From Nautilus pompilius (Eukaryota; Mollusca; Cephalopoda; Nautilida; Nautilidae), in the NCBI GenBank assembly GCA_018389105.1, contig JACATO010000119.1, positions 1,950,001-2,014,000 on the forward strand: DNA of 64,000 bases, given 5' to 3'. Each line of letters begins with the position of its first letter. Within the stretch, counting starts at the first letter, position 1. Below the pieces are notes generated by a model, which worked only from the letters and a program-made list of their open reading frames with translations, did not search any database and was not told the origin of the DNA. A program made the translations under genes and the position numbers. Shown piece after piece: positions 35,719 to 48,761 of the stretch.

Positions 35719-37301
35719 ATGTTCAAAAGGAAAGGAGACATGGATAAGGGAAATGTTTTAAAAAGTAAGAGGAGGCATTATGCACTAAATATTGCTAAGA
35801 AGGTCGAGTTACTTAAGAAACTAGATTCTGGTACATCAGTCAAGTGGCTGTGTGAGGAGTATGATATTGGTACAACAATTTATGATCTGAAAAAAAAAAA
35901 AACAGAATGATAAAATATCATCATTTTATGCTGAGAATGATACTAAGGAAGCCATGGACAGCTGCAAAACTTTGCACCAGCCAAAAAATAGTGATTCAGA
36001 TAAAGTGCTAATGGAATGGATCAGGCAGTGGAAAAGTGAGAGGATTCCATTATCCGGGCTCATTGTGAAGGCACAAGTCAAGCTTTTCCATGAAGAGTTA
36101 CAACTTACAACATAGCCTATTTACAGTATTGGGTGATGGCATTTGCATTCTTAAAGTTTCAGGTGAGAAAGGCTTTGTTAATCACAAGGCAGCCAAACAC
36201 TGAAAATCTTACCCCAGAGCAAGTATATAATGCTGAGAAAACCTCTTTTTTTGTTGGCATTATTTATCACATAAAACTATATTCACACCTGATGAGAAGG
36301 TTCCCACAGGAGTAAATAATTCCAAGGAAAGACTCATTGTACTCACAGCGGCAAATGCTACAGTTTTGTACAAATGCAAGTTGCTGGTAATAGGAAAAAG
36401 TCAGAATCCTAGAGCCTTCAAAAGAATTAAGATATTTCCTGTACACTATTGTACAAATAAGAGAGCATGGATTTCCTGTCAAATCACTTTGGATTTGTTT
36501 GAGCATCATTTTGTGCCTGAGGCTCAAGCACATTGTGCATCAGTAGGCCTACTGCAAGATTGTACAATTTTGCTACTGCTGGACAACTGCTCAATACTTC
36601 CTGAAACTGGCCTATTGATAAAAGATAATGTGTTTGGCATTTATTTACCACCAAATTGTAAATCACTAATACAGCCCATGGATCAATGGATTTTACATTC
36701 AATGAAATGCAAACAGAAGAATCAATTTTTTAGGCATCTTCTGAATACTTTAAACAATGACATGAGGTTGGCAGCTTTCAACATGAAAGATGCAGTTTGA
36801 GTTGTAGCAAAAGCTTAGGATTACATCAGCAGTGACACATTAAAAAATGGTTGGCACAATTTATGGCCAGAAACTTTATTTTGTTCTGTTAAATACCCTA
36901 AGACTGAACTTTGATGGCTTCTGCATATCTAAACAAAAGAAAATGGTGTCGGAATTATTGGCATATGGATCAATTGTTGAATGAGAGTGACACGGATGTG
37001 CCTGTTGTTTACTCTCTTACTGACAGTGAAACTACGAAAGGTGCGTTACATCCAGAGAAACAGCCAGTGACAGTAATGATGATGATAAATGCAAGTCAAA
37101 AGAATCTCAATAGACAAATGTCAATCACTTGGCTATAAATTTATTAAGGGGCTAGAGCAAATAAATTTTATATCAGAGCCTGAAATTATATCAGTGTATA
37201 AAATTTTAGACAGTCTAATGAAAGAAAAACCTAAATATGTTAGAAAAATGAAGTTATCATATATGTTCAAAAAAAGTAGGCCTTCTGATCACCAAACATG
37301 A
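35719..37301 (+). pseudogene. Tigger/Jerky-like transposase, broken
   Basis: The N-terminal CENP-B-type helix-turn-helix is clear: KVELLKKLDSGTSVKWLCEE then YDIGTTIYDLKKKK. A stop follows, then degraded sequence with a WIRQWKSERIPLSG-like stretch. ENLTPEQVYNAEKTSFFVG (from about 36195) corresponds to NADETGLF, so the first catalytic aspartate is replaced. LLVIGKSQNPRAFKRIKIFP, LLLLDNCSILPET (second aspartate present) and PPNCKSLIQPMDQWILHSMK (third aspartate present) complete the DDE core. A C-terminal part is visible to about 37300. This is the JRK/JRKL-like branch of Tigger elements. The loss of the first aspartate and the stops rule out activity. Ends were not found. Confidence 0.88.
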
Positions 37302-37660
37302 ACCCTAGAAGATTCTTTACCTGAAACTTCGTCAATGCCAGACATCCCAGCAAAGACGTACCTCTTAATCTGATTCTTCCCCATCATCCCCTGCCATATG
37401 TAACTATCCTGTATTCTTTTCAAAGGATTTACTTTGGAAGTGGAAATAAAGATAATTTGATGACTACAGTAAAAAAAAAATACATTACAGTAAGGTAAAG
37501 GTGAGTCCTGTGCCTGAACCTTACTGCAATATTTATGATACTGTATAGTGTACTGCACTCAAGAACATAATCAAATAAATAAAGTATTTGTACTATACAA
37601 TTTAATGTTTTATGATGTAGAAATGGAACTAGGTCTATGATAACTAAATATAATGCAGTA

Positions 37661-38832
37661 GCCTGTTACAAAAGTTTTGTCGGTTTTCATTACCACAACA
37701 ATGAGACTTCATATTGTTGCTGAATGTAAAGTTTATTAATTAAAGTAAGTTTTTTTACAATCGATACACTTCTGCCAACAAGTTACAAGTGCATTTATAC
37801 CATTTAAAAAAAAAATCTGGATTTCTGGAGTCGATAAACTGTTGAAAGGCAGTTTCAATTGCTGCTTGGTTAGAGAAGGATTTCATAGGAAAAAGCTGTC
37901 GAGGTGTTTGAAAAGGTGGTAGTCTGTGGGAGAAAGGTCTGGTGAATAGGCTGGGTGAGGGAGAACATCGCACCACAACATTTTCAGTTTCTGAAGAGTC
38001 ACTTTTGAGGATGAGCAGTATTGTGGAACAGGATTGGGCCTCTTCGATTCGCCAATGCTGGTTGGCATTGGGAGAGTTTCTGATGAACAACGTTTAATTC
38101 ATGACAGTACCTTTCAGCTGTGATATTTTTTCCAAGTTGCAAGTTATAGTGGATGACAGCAGTTGCAGTCCGTCCACCAGACAGTGACCATGACCTTCTT
38201 TGGGTGGAGGCTGGATTTTGGAATGTGGTTAGATGCCTTTTCTCTGTCGAGCCACTGTGCTGATCATTTGCGATTGTCGTAAAGGAAACAATTTTCATCA
38301 TACGTAATGATTCGGTCAAGAAATGGGTCATTTTTGTCTCTTATGACAAGCTAAGAGCAGAGGTCCAATTGACAATTCTGTTGTTGTTCATTCAACTTGT
38401 GAGGCACCTTCTTGTCAAGTCTCTTCACCTTGCTGATTGCATCAAGATGCTGGGAAATAGTTGCAGTGCTTACGTCAAACTCTCCAGAAATTTCTCGCAC
38501 TGTTTTTCTTGGATTGACTTCAAATGAGGCTTTCAGACAGTCGTCATCATGACTGGAAGGCCGTCCGCTACGTTCCTTATCTTCAAGGCTCAAATCTCCT
38601 GATCGAAACTTTGCAAACCACTGTTGTACTGTGAACTCATTTGCTGTGTCCTCGCCCAATGCTTGCTTAATGTTACGAGTCGCCTCGCTCGCTTTGTGGC
38701 CTGGTTTTAACTCATGAAGCAAAATGGCACGATAAACTTTTCTATCCAGGCTTCACTCAGAACCCTGAAAGAAGTACCCATTTTATGATTTTAAAAAAGA
38801 TAGTTTTGCATAATGCACGCCAAAGCACAGGC
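37661..38832 (-). mobile_element. Mos1/SETMAR-type mariner, near full length
   Basis: A mariner on the minus strand of about 1.17 kb. Both proposed ends read TAGCCTGT outward-in, next to TA dinucleotides (37659-37660 and 38833-38834). The inner parts of the ends have diverged, so the exact borders are inferred. The start codon at 38781 begins MGTSFRVLSEAWIEKF; a frameshift then leads into the main coding block. The whole mariner layout, from helix-turn-helix to C-terminus, can be followed. Confidence 0.8.
37755..38781 (-). pseudogene. Mariner transposase with frameshifts and mutated active site
   Basis: The N-terminal paired-like DNA-binding region is intact at 38722-38351: LLHELKPGHKASEATRNIKQ, FTVQQWFAKFRSGDLSLEDK and ERSGRPSSHDDD. 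KKVPHKLNEQQQNCQLDLCS ends the linker. After a frameshift comes ITYDENCFLYDNRK (first catalytic aspartate present), then KKVMVTVWW. PALANRRGPILFHNTAHP corresponds to the HDNARPH block, but the second catalytic aspartate is replaced by asparagine. A separate frame gives AYSPDLSPTDYHLFKHLDSF (third aspartate). The C-terminal part has AAIETAFQQFIDSRNPDFF. The sequence is closest in style to SETMAR/Hsmar1 and Mos1. At least three frameshifts are present. Confidence 0.9.
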
Positions 38833-38834
38833 TA

Positions 38835-39915
38835 CAAACGATATCTATCTTATCTACGTACACCTTCATAAGCATGCAAAAAATGAACCCCAAATTATAT
38901 CCTATAATCCAAAATTGCCCAAGTCTCAAGCATTCCAGATTTGAGAATTTGTACTGTACTGCTTGACATTTTAGATAACTTCAAATGTTGACCTAAATCT
39001 TTTTTTTTTTAACATATCAAAAATCCAAAGTACATCTACCATCAAACAAGAAAGAGTTGAACAATTTTCTTTAAAAAAATTACAAGGGAGAACTAACTCA
39101 AAACCTTAGCAAAGAGAAAATAAACATGTGAAGAAACAAAACAAATATAGCATGACTATTTGAAATATGAAGAAGAACAAAGAAAAGTAGACAAGTTGAA
39201 AAGACTAACTATTTAATACTTAGCTTAAAAAAAAATATTATTTATGATTTTTTTTTTTTAAATCTTGCTGGACAAAAAAAAGGCAATGATACTACAATTC
39301 TGTTATACAGTAGGCATTTAAAAGCAACTTAGAATAAAAGTTATGTGATATAGTTGATACAACTCAAGATGTGTATTTATAAGTTTGTTTGTATGGTTGT
39401 CATGGTAATCTTGCAGACTCAGCAAATATGCAAAAATACTGGCATAATTTTCTCAAGTATTTCAGAATTTTCTTTTTAAAATTTGAAGGTAGCACCTGTC
39501 TGAATACAATGCCATATTTCCATAGTTTTCTCCTTTGTTTTCTTAACTTCTCAAATTTTGAAAATCACAAAATTTGACAGTGGCATATTTTCTGAAAACT
39601 TAAGTTACTAATAAAAAACCCTAAGCCATCGCATTTCAAATGCTGCATGGTCAGACTGCATGCTTAATTTTAAGTTATTTCATTTTAAAAGTTACAGATG
39701 CAAGAAAATGATAAGTCTATTTGAATGCTGCATTCAAGAAAATAACCATATTGAATGCTGATTTAATAAACAAACAAAAAAAATTCCTATTTGTGAATCC
39801 AAATAGTAGTAAATCAAAGTTAGACAAAAAAAAGAAGTTATTATTTGGCAAAAACTAATAATTTGGAAAAAAAGAAAAGAAGAAATAATAAAAATTCTTT
39901 TCTTAATCATTCATA
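38835..39915. other. Non-coding stretch
   Basis: AT-rich DNA with T10 and A-rich runs. No gene or repeat was recognised. Confidence 0.5.
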
Positions 39916-41067
39916 CCAGCTGGCCAATTTATTAGGACCCATGTACCCTTTCAAACCTTGGTCTGACCTGAGATACAGATGCAAATTAGGTTGACCATGT
40001 GAAGTGACAGGTGATCCCTGCAGCACTATACATTTAACTTGGACAAGCACATCTGCAGTCAGTCTAACATATGAGAAAAGGCAAAGAGATTACAGCATTT
40101 GAATGAGATATGATAGTGGGTGATCATCTATCAGGTTCCATAGTGGCCAAGACAGTTTCTTTGGTAGGCTGCTCCAAAACATCAGTCATGCGAGTTATCA
40201 GCAATAGCAAAGAAAATGTCCGCTGTGAGACAGAATGGCAGCCACAAATATGTATTGACAAAAAGAGGCAAAAGGATAGTTAATCCAACTGTCATCAGAT
40301 AATAGCAAGACAGAGCAATCCATCCTCAGCTATACTTTGTGAAAAACATTGCAACAACTGGATTATGATAGGAGACCATTGTATAAACCACTGATTGCAG
40401 TAACCAACATGAAAAGACACCTTGTGTGGTACGAAGAGCACAAACATTGGACTAAAGACTACTGGAGAAAAGTAACATGGTCTGACGAGTCATGCTTCAA
40501 TTTTTTTGATTTTTTTATTGTACAAAAGACAGGTTTTGACAGATACATGAATCACTTGACCCCCTCTTGTTTGGTCTCAAATTTCCAAGCCTCTAATGGT
40601 GGTGGTGGTGGTTTGGTTAAGAACACGTTTCCCTGGCATAGGGTTCCCTGGTCCCTTTATAAAGCAGAATAAATGTTAAAGATTATCTAAGTATTATCTC
40701 CAATCAAATGCATCCAGCAATGCCTTCTGTGTATACAGCCACTTCCAAGATGCCAGTGCTCCCATCCACCATGCCCCCCATTTATGTTCTGAGAAACATG
40801 GAGATTTCAGGCACCTCCCACAGCCAGCACACAATCCCCAGATATTTGTCCATTGGAGCATTTGTTGGATATACTTGAAAGATGTATTCACCATCACAAT
40901 CTTCCATACATTGGGTATGATATTAATGACCAAAGGAGAAAATATTCCTCAGGACTCCTTCTAGCACCTGTGGATTTTACACCATGTTGTACCATGACTC
41001 TTATTGTGGGCAAAAAGTGGCCAAACCAATCAGTGGGTATAGGTCTGAATAAAGTGGCTGGCCAGTG
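39916..41067 (+). mobile_element. Tc1-type transposon with matching ends, inactive
   Basis: The left end is CAGCTGGCCAATTTATTAGG. The right end, read on the other strand, is CACTGGCCAGCCACTTTATT. These align as diverged terminal repeats of the CTGGCCACTTTATTAGG type found in many Tc1-like elements. TA dinucleotides flank both ends (39914-39915 and 41068-41069). Length is about 1.15 kb, as expected for a compact Tc1. The encoded transposase runs in the plus direction. Confidence 0.8.
40070..41000 (+). pseudogene. Tc1 transposase (DD34E) with frameshifts
   Basis: The helix-turn-helix region begins near 40070 with MRKGKEITAFE and MIVGDHLSGSIVAKTVSLVG. After several shifts comes RRPLYKPLIAVTNMKRHLVW and DYWRKVTWSDESCFNFF (first catalytic aspartate). 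The GGGSVMVWG motif has become a run of GGT repeats (about 40596-40614). QDASAPIHHAPHLCSEKHGD holds the second aspartate. QSPDICPLEHLLDILER holds the glutamate, 34 residues later once one frameshift is allowed for. This fits the Tc1 DD34E pattern. Stops, shifts and a T-run insertion (about 40501-40517) make it inactive. Confidence 0.85.
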
Positions 41068-41069
41068 TA

Positions 41070-42884
41070 GATCTGCTAGTCAAAGAAATTATGGGTACCA
41101 CAATCCTGACTAAATAAAGATAAAGTTAAATGTCAAAGATATCTGCCCTATCTTTATTTTCATTTAAATTGGAAAAACTTTTAAACCTTTATAAATTAAG
41201 GTAATATTTATTTTAGCATTAAAAAAGAATGTGTTCTTAGATTGTTGTGACCTCTTTGAGGTCATTGATTAGTACACAAAGATATAACTAAGTCAACGTA
41301 CAATAACACAAGCAAGTGTGTGCATGCTCATCAGTAAATATATGCAGAGTGATTTGGTTAAAACTGAATCAATCTCAAAGTTATGTATTAAAAGTGTAAC
41401 TGATGAAATGGTTGAATATGACTTAGAAAATTAAACATCAAAATTAAATTTAAAGTTCAATATTCTTTCACTGTGCCACATCTATCATTCTTTTTTTAAA
41501 GTTTGCTTGGCATTCATTCATAGCTAACTTTTTAAAATTGTGACTTCAACATTTTAAATCTCTCTCAAATAAAGCAAAATGTATACAGAATCCAAAAAAT
41601 TTTCACTCAAAAGATTTTTTGTTCACATAGAATTTCTTTAATATTTTTAAAATTCTCTTAATTTTAGATACAAGCCAGCTTTGTTGCCATTATTTCATGA
41701 TATTTTTTTTTAAGTATTAGCTGATAAAGAAATATGGCAGAGAAATTTAGGCTACAAGATTGCCAACAATGAAAACAAAATTGGCAATGAAGACAATGAT
41801 CCAGTTTTTTTGTAACAATTAGTGTAGAGGGATGAGTTAATCCACATGGGCATCTAAGCAATCTCTAGATTTAATTGTGTGTTCTGTTTCCAAGCAAAAT
41901 TCCCCCATATTTGTGATATTTTAAATAAAAATTAGTAAACAATAGCATTCATTCAGCAGGCTTGCTAAAATATCAGTAAATATGGAGACACTGGATTAGA
42001 AACACAAGTGGCTTTTAGTAGAATGATGTAACCTTTTTTTTTTTGAAAATAACAGCAAAGTCAATGTTTTTTAATTAGTCAACCTACCACAGATGTATAA
42101 CAGAATGTGGTGGAAATTAGGTGTATACTTTAGCTAAACTATCTTTAGTGTCTCTGCCGTTGGGATGAGGGGTGTATTTGATGGAAGCATGAAAAGAATG
42201 GAGACACTTTATTAGAGCAGAATACTGTTAAAAATTCCACACACAATTCATAATCTATTTGCCACTGATGAGATGAGGCATCTGTTGAAACTAATTAAAT
42301 GTAATTCCGATTTATTTACTTCTGTTGAAACTCTTGGAAATAAGGTGGTCTCCAATCTACTAGCCACACACTATTAGCTGAGTAATTGATTCATGTGTTA
42401 AACAGTAATGCTTGCCCTGCTCTAAGATAGAGAATTAGAATTTGTCAGCCAACTCTGAAGGAAATAACCCCATGCTTTATCTTAATCCTTGATACAGACA
42501 TTCTTTTAAACAAACAACAACAAAAGAAAAGCATCTGGAAGAAGATTAAAGAAAGGAAGATTAAAAACAAGATTCAAACAGATTTAAATCCAATCATTTG
42601 CTGTTTTTTTGGATGGCTTCCAGAAAAATAAATTAAGACGTTTTAATTTACCACAGTAGAATTGTCCTGTAAGTCTGATTACTCTACACAAATCTTGTTT
42701 CATCTTTATTTGGAAAACATCTTAAAAATACATGAAGCCAATAACATTTCAAACCCAAATAAACATTTTTTCACAATGGCATTCCCAATGTGCAAACAGT
42801 AGTATTCAATTTTGAAGTGCCAATAATCTTTTAGATTTTTTCACAATGAAATTTAACCAGATCTTTTATAAGCCCACACCCATC
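41070..42884. other. Non-coding stretch
   Basis: AT-rich DNA with short homopolymers. No gene or repeat was recognised. Confidence 0.5.
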
Positions 42885-42892
42885 ATATAGAA

Positions 42893-45234
42893 TGGGCATG
42901 TCAAACTGGTGGCGCTTAAGCAGCTAGCTGTACCAACAGGCTGTGTAGCCCAGGCCTTGTCTACACTACAAAAAGCTGGTCATGTCTGTCTGTCGGTGTG
43001 TTGACATCACAGTGAGAGAGTGTATGTTGCTGAATTTGATCTTTTATTCCTTCAGACGAACCAAGCTGCGGGGTGTAAAGTAGCACAAATGCATATGACT
43101 AAACTAGAATTTAAACTAAACTGATGGGTCTTACATTGAAGCAGGCTTTAATGCAATGTGGCTGTGCCCTTTCATTAACTCATGCAAGTGTTTCGTAGCC
43201 CCTAAAATTGTCTTTCTCAACGCCATCTTCAAGTAGAAAGTGCAAAATACAAGAGGGCCATGTATCTCAAGACAAGTGGGAGCGACGATATTCTGTCGCT
43301 CAAAGTAACGACAATATTGCATGTCTCATCTGTTCAAACAATCAGCGTTTGTAAAGAGTACAACATTAGACACCATTATGAAACTCACTAGGAAAGGTAA
43401 TGACAAGTTTTCGGGGAAATGTAGGGCAAATAAACTAAGCGAGCTAAAATTTTCACTCAAAAAAACAACAAAGATTTTTTTTTTTTTTTTTTTACATACA
43501 CTTAATAAAACAAGTGAATCAGCAGTGGAAGCCAGCTATGTATTGTCTCATTTAACTGCGGCACACAAAAAAACCTTTCACAGAAAGCCAGTTTGTTCAG
43601 GAATACTTGATTGAAACTGCCAAGATTACATGCCCCCCCCCCCGATAAAGTGAAAGGTTTTGAAAACATTGGTTTCACTTGGAACACAGGGCTGAATGTG
43701 TAAATGACTTGAGAGATCAAGCGAGTACTAATAGCAAAGAATTCCAAGCCTATTCGATAGCTACTGGTGAAAGCACAGATATCAAAGGTGTCACCCAGCC
43801 AGCAGTATTTATTTGTGGCTGTAATTCGAATTTTCTTGTTACGGAAAAACTTTTGGAACTAATTCTAATGCACGGAACTACTGCTAGTGCAAACATTTGC
43901 TGTCAATTACTGAAAACACTGGGAAAATATGAACTGCCCCTTAACAAACTCGTTTGTGTGGTAACCGATGGTGCTCATGTCATGGGTGGTTCCATAAATG
44001 TTGTTGTGAGAAGACTGAATAAAAAAACACAGAAAAAAATTTTTGTGATTTTCAGTGCATAATTCACCAGGAAGTATTGTGGCAAAATAATTAATCTAAA
44101 CCATGTTTTAAAACACATAGTATCTATTGTTAGCTTTACGTGCCCTAGGATTAAATCGTTGGCATTTTGTTAACTTTCCTCTTGATGTGTGAAAGTATGA
44201 AGATTTTCAACATTATACAGAAGTTCGCTGGTGGTCGTGTCACAAAGTGCTGAAAAGTTTTTATGATTTGAGAAATGAAATCATCATATTCCTGGAAATG
44301 AAAGAACAAAATGTTGCCGAGATAAAAAGCATGACATTTTTAGATGATATCACAAGGCAATTAAATGTGCTGATCATACAAGTTCAAGGGAGAAAGAAGC
44401 TAGTTATGTCCATGTATGACAGCATAAAAGCCTTTCAAACAAAACTTTGGCTCTGGAAAGCTCAACTAAAGAATGGTCATTTAGTGCATTTTGATACTTG
44501 CAAATCCTTAAGCATGAGTGAATCATATCTAGAGGTCAATGACTATGTACAAAATATTGGAATGCTAAGAAGTGAATTTGAAGTTAGGTTTTGAGATTTT
44601 GAGCTCTGCAAAGTAAAATTTGCCATGTTCAATGCACTGTGATTCAATTTTTAAACAAAAGTTTAATGAGGTTGGCATACCAAATTTTTATTCTTATTTA
44701 TCAGTGGATCGATTCCCAAAGATGATTCAATTCGCCTGCTACTGCCAAGTGTGTGTGATGTTTGGCAATACATACATGTTCAAACAACCTTTTTCACTCA
44801 TTAAAAGAAACAAGACTCTCAAGCGATCACGATTAACGGACATACATTTGTCATCATTAATCATCAATGAAAGTGTTACCAACACAAGAAATAGAACCTG
44901 ACACGTCAGCTAAGTACAAGCAAAAGGTGTCATGTTTTTGAAAAAAAACACAAACACCTGAGTGACAAGTTAATAAGTTAATTTTAAATGTTTAAGGTTT
45001 GAATTAATATTTATGTCAATAGTGTTAAAAATATGAATTAAATAATAATTTTAAAAAAATTAAACTTGAATCCATCCAAATTTCTTTATCTTTACCTCAA
45101 ATTCAGAATTTTTGAATGCCAAATATCCTTAAAATGATTTATTAGACTTACTGAATTAAAAAAAAAATTTTCAAAGATTTTGCAGCCCACTTGAAATATT
45201 TATTACCTCAATGTGGCCCTGATGCGCTAATCTG
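42893..45234 (+). mobile_element. GTF2IRD2-like hAT transposon, decayed
   Basis: The proposed borders rest on an exact 8-base duplication, ATATAGAA, at 42885-42892 and 45235-45242. The left end is TGGGCATGTCAAACTGGTGG, similar to the TGTCAAACT ends of Charlie-like hAT elements. The right end (GGCCCTGATGCGCTAATCTG) matches poorly, so the terminal repeats are diverged or the duplication is partly fortuitous. A hAT transposase lies between them in the plus direction. Confidence 0.6.
43321..44900 (+). pseudogene. hAT transposase, GTF2IRD2/ZBED-like
   Basis: An N-terminal stretch (from about 43321) is followed by ASYVLSHLTAAHKKTFHRKP, typical of this family just after the BED finger. YSIATGESTDIKGVTQPAVF matches the LDESTDV block. 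GTTASANICCQLLKTLGKYE then LNKLVCVVTDGAHVMGG match the second aspartate block, TTDGAPAM. VRWWSCHKVLKSFYDLRNEI corresponds to VRWLSRGKVLKRFFELREEI, the RW motif, though shifted. LNVLIIQVQGRKKLVMSMYD and then HFDTCKSL match the C-terminal half, and the dimerisation region ends near 44880. A T19 tract (43475-43493) and a C11 tract (43633-43643) interrupt coding. Frameshifts and stops are numerous. Confidence 0.9.
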
Positions 45235-45242
45235 ATATAGAA

Positions 45243-48200
45243 CATTCGTAGCAATACCCATTATTCCAATATTATTTCAGATATTCCGCCTTTGTACTGT
45301 TTGAACATCAAATCTAGACTATATTAGATTCCACTACAGCTTAAAATTTAACAATTGCCTCCCATGCTGAAGAGTCAATACAACAGCCATTTGGATTGGT
45401 AAGAAAAACAAAGAAAGTCCAAAACATCTCTGCCACAAAGGGTTTCTCCAAGAACTGCCCAGAGCCAACCAATTGATGTGGCTGCCTTATATGGCTACTG
45501 AAGAAAATCCAGAAATAAATTAAACTGATCTGGGGCAAATATAGATTTTCTTTCTCCCTGCCAAACCTTGTGGTCATTTTGTAATTTCTAATTGATTTCT
45601 GAGCTTCCTCGCTCCTTCTCTCTCTCTCTCTCTCTCATACAAACTGCTTGGCTAAAAACATACTGTGTAAAGATTTTCTCTAATTACATATCCCGTTATA
45701 AATTAATCTACATAGCTAGCAGTGTCAGTTAATAATCTGTTAAAATGTTTTACTCAAAAGAAAAAGGATAGTTAAGTCTCCAAATGTAAATTATCGATAA
45801 TTTTAAAAGGCAAAACTCCAAAATTAATTATTTTCCATGTCTTCAATGAATTCACTCAATTTTAAAATAAAACATTATCAGCAAACATGCATACAGTACC
45901 TATCAAAGGTAATTCAGAATTTATATTTTAGTTAATTAGATGGGGTCATTATTTCTTGAGTAAAAATCTGTTCTAAACAATAACTATGTCAGTTTCTAGA
46001 AAGAGGAGGAAGATATGGGAGGATGAAAGAGAACAAGTAACAGAGACATACAGACATGTGATAATTATTGATAGAAAGATTAACATAACACATTTTAAAC
46101 ACGTCTTGTATGTCCTTTGTTGGTCATGCAAAAGTTGCAGTTTGTGGAAAATTTAGAGATCTTAAGTGCTGCAAATGGTAAAACATGTAATATATTTTTG
46201 TCTGACCATTCAAAAACAATGTTTAAATTTTAGGATTTGTGTATATTTTATAAGATCAAAATCACACATGGACTGAATAAATGAGATTCAAGTTTAAGCA
46301 AATCTAAACTTTAAACATGTCTCAAGAAGTTATCCGTTACACAAAATAATGTTTTAATTTCTATTTTTTCACAAAAAAAAAAAAAATTACTTCAAAGGGT
46401 TAAATGGTGGATCATTTTTGAAAGTAAAGGTTATGCACTGGGATTCACAATAGCCAAAAACAACAAAATACTTGTAAACTACAGATTACTTGAAATTTCA
46501 TCAGTCATGGCACAAGAGACAGGTAAGCTAAGAATAGATACTTAAACATTTTACAGATAACCAGGTAACGTCAAAATAAAGTAATAAATTAAAACTGAGG
46601 ACTATCCCTCTTCTCTTTTCTTTTTCACACTAAACTATCATGGAACTGAGATTGTTGCAAGATTTAACAACCACATCACCAGACTAGTAAAGATGCCGAA
46701 CAACCATCTGAAAATTGTTGACGGCTGGATATATTAGCCATAGATATTTCTAATCTTCTACTTATAATGGAAATGTGTCCAAAGCAATCATGGTGCACAA
46801 CGATAGATAACATCATCAATCAACCCCCCCACAATGAGACACCCAGAGGTCAGAACCATGGCTACAGAGCAGAATGTAATATCTCGTAAAAGTGATCTAT
46901 TCAAAGGAGCTGCAGCTAGATTTTATAAGGCAGAGGTAATTATGTTGGTGGCAAACAAAATGTGCCCAAAGACAGCATCAATGATGAAATAAGCAAGAAT
47001 TTGATAGCTTCAATCTGATCAAATCAAAATTTCAAGATAATACAAACAAATCCAGCCAAGAGGTAAACTGCTTGACACAATCTTTGTGAAGTTCTTTTTT
47101 GTATCTACAAACATGGCAGCATAAAAATACTGCTTATTTTATATACACAGTATTTAGATGTAAAAATGCTGATGACATTAGAAAATAAGATTGAGAAACA
47201 AATATTACTGGGGAAGGTAGCCTGATCTGAATGTCCATAAGGTTGGCTATATAGTCTTTCTTAAATTTTGGCCTCATCATTTTTTATTTTGGGCTTTTTG
47301 ATATTGCTTAAAACTAAATTTCACCACCATATTTCTCATAAAATTTGAGTTAAATTACAGGAATTGAATTTTTGTTCCATGCTGTAGATATGCACACAAA
47401 ATGAAACAAGTGCCCTTTGATATTTAGAACTTTTATTCCTAGATTCTTCATTGGCTACCTGTGATGTAAAGCGTGATTATACATATTATAATACGGTAGT
47501 TGACTATAATGATCCAAAATTTAATTTTTTCCTAACAATTTTAAGTTTTCAAAACAGCAAAACAAATGGGTGACAAATTTCAGAACAGTTAGCATCTTAG
47601 TAAAGATTTGAAAAGAAAAGATCATGACTATTCACCCTTTAAAAGATGTGGTGTCATGCCAAATTTATTTTCTTTTCAAAACTATTCCTAAATCAGAGGA
47701 AGATTTTAGGTGTAAATGATGCTTATATGTAGCCAGGAACTAATGAGCAAAACTTAATTTGTTCATATGCAGGTAGCTCCAAGAAACCTTACACTGGAGC
47801 AGTCATCTACAAATGTTGACTTGACCCTGGACCACCACCAATTAAAGCTGACACACAGATAAGCAAGAAAGGCAGACAGACAAAATATACAGGGGAAAAC
47901 ACCCATCTAAGAAAGGCCACTCCATTTTGCCAAGAACAGCCATGTGTGTTTCTTCACTATTTGGCACTGAATTTTCTGGTTCAGTCTTTGCTGAATGCTG
48001 TCCAACTTCCAATAATAGGAGTGAATATTTAAGCACATCCAGCCAAAAGCAGATTTAAAGGCTGACCCTGGCACATGTTAGCTCAAGTGTATCTGTGTGA
48101 ATGTAAGGAGCTACACTAAGCTTGTATGACCTACCTTATAAGACCTTCTCATATTTTAAATATAAATTTACTCTGAAATGTACTTTCAGTTTATACTTGA

Positions 48201-48715
48201 AAAGATCAATCTCAAGTTTAGGAGAGAAAAGGTAGGCTGGATAGATACCATGCATAGACAAGGAAGCAGCAGTATACAACATAAACAAAATGATTCTGTA
48301 AAAAAACACAAAAAAACAAAAAACACATCTACAGAGGCATCATCCCAGTATTTATAATACTATAATACCATTCCTAGCAAAGGATTTATGACCAGTTAAC
48401 AACAAAAAATCCACTACTGTAGAATGAAAACCTTTCAGTCTGCCTTACGGTACCGAGACTGACTATACCAGACATTTCTGCCAGGTGTAAATTACCGACA
48501 AGAAATATACACTACTATTCAAATTTCTTGAGATGTAGATAGAAATACACACCAGGCTAATCAATCAATAAAAACACAACCTTGCTCTGCTCCTCCACTA
48601 AAGATTTCTATCAGCTTTGCAGAACAGAAGATACTGCTGACAATTTATCAGTCCAGAGAGAATGCTAAATATCAAACTAAATTTAGACGAAAGTAAGTAA
48701 CAATGCTTTTGGCTC

Positions 48716-48761
<46 letters not shown>

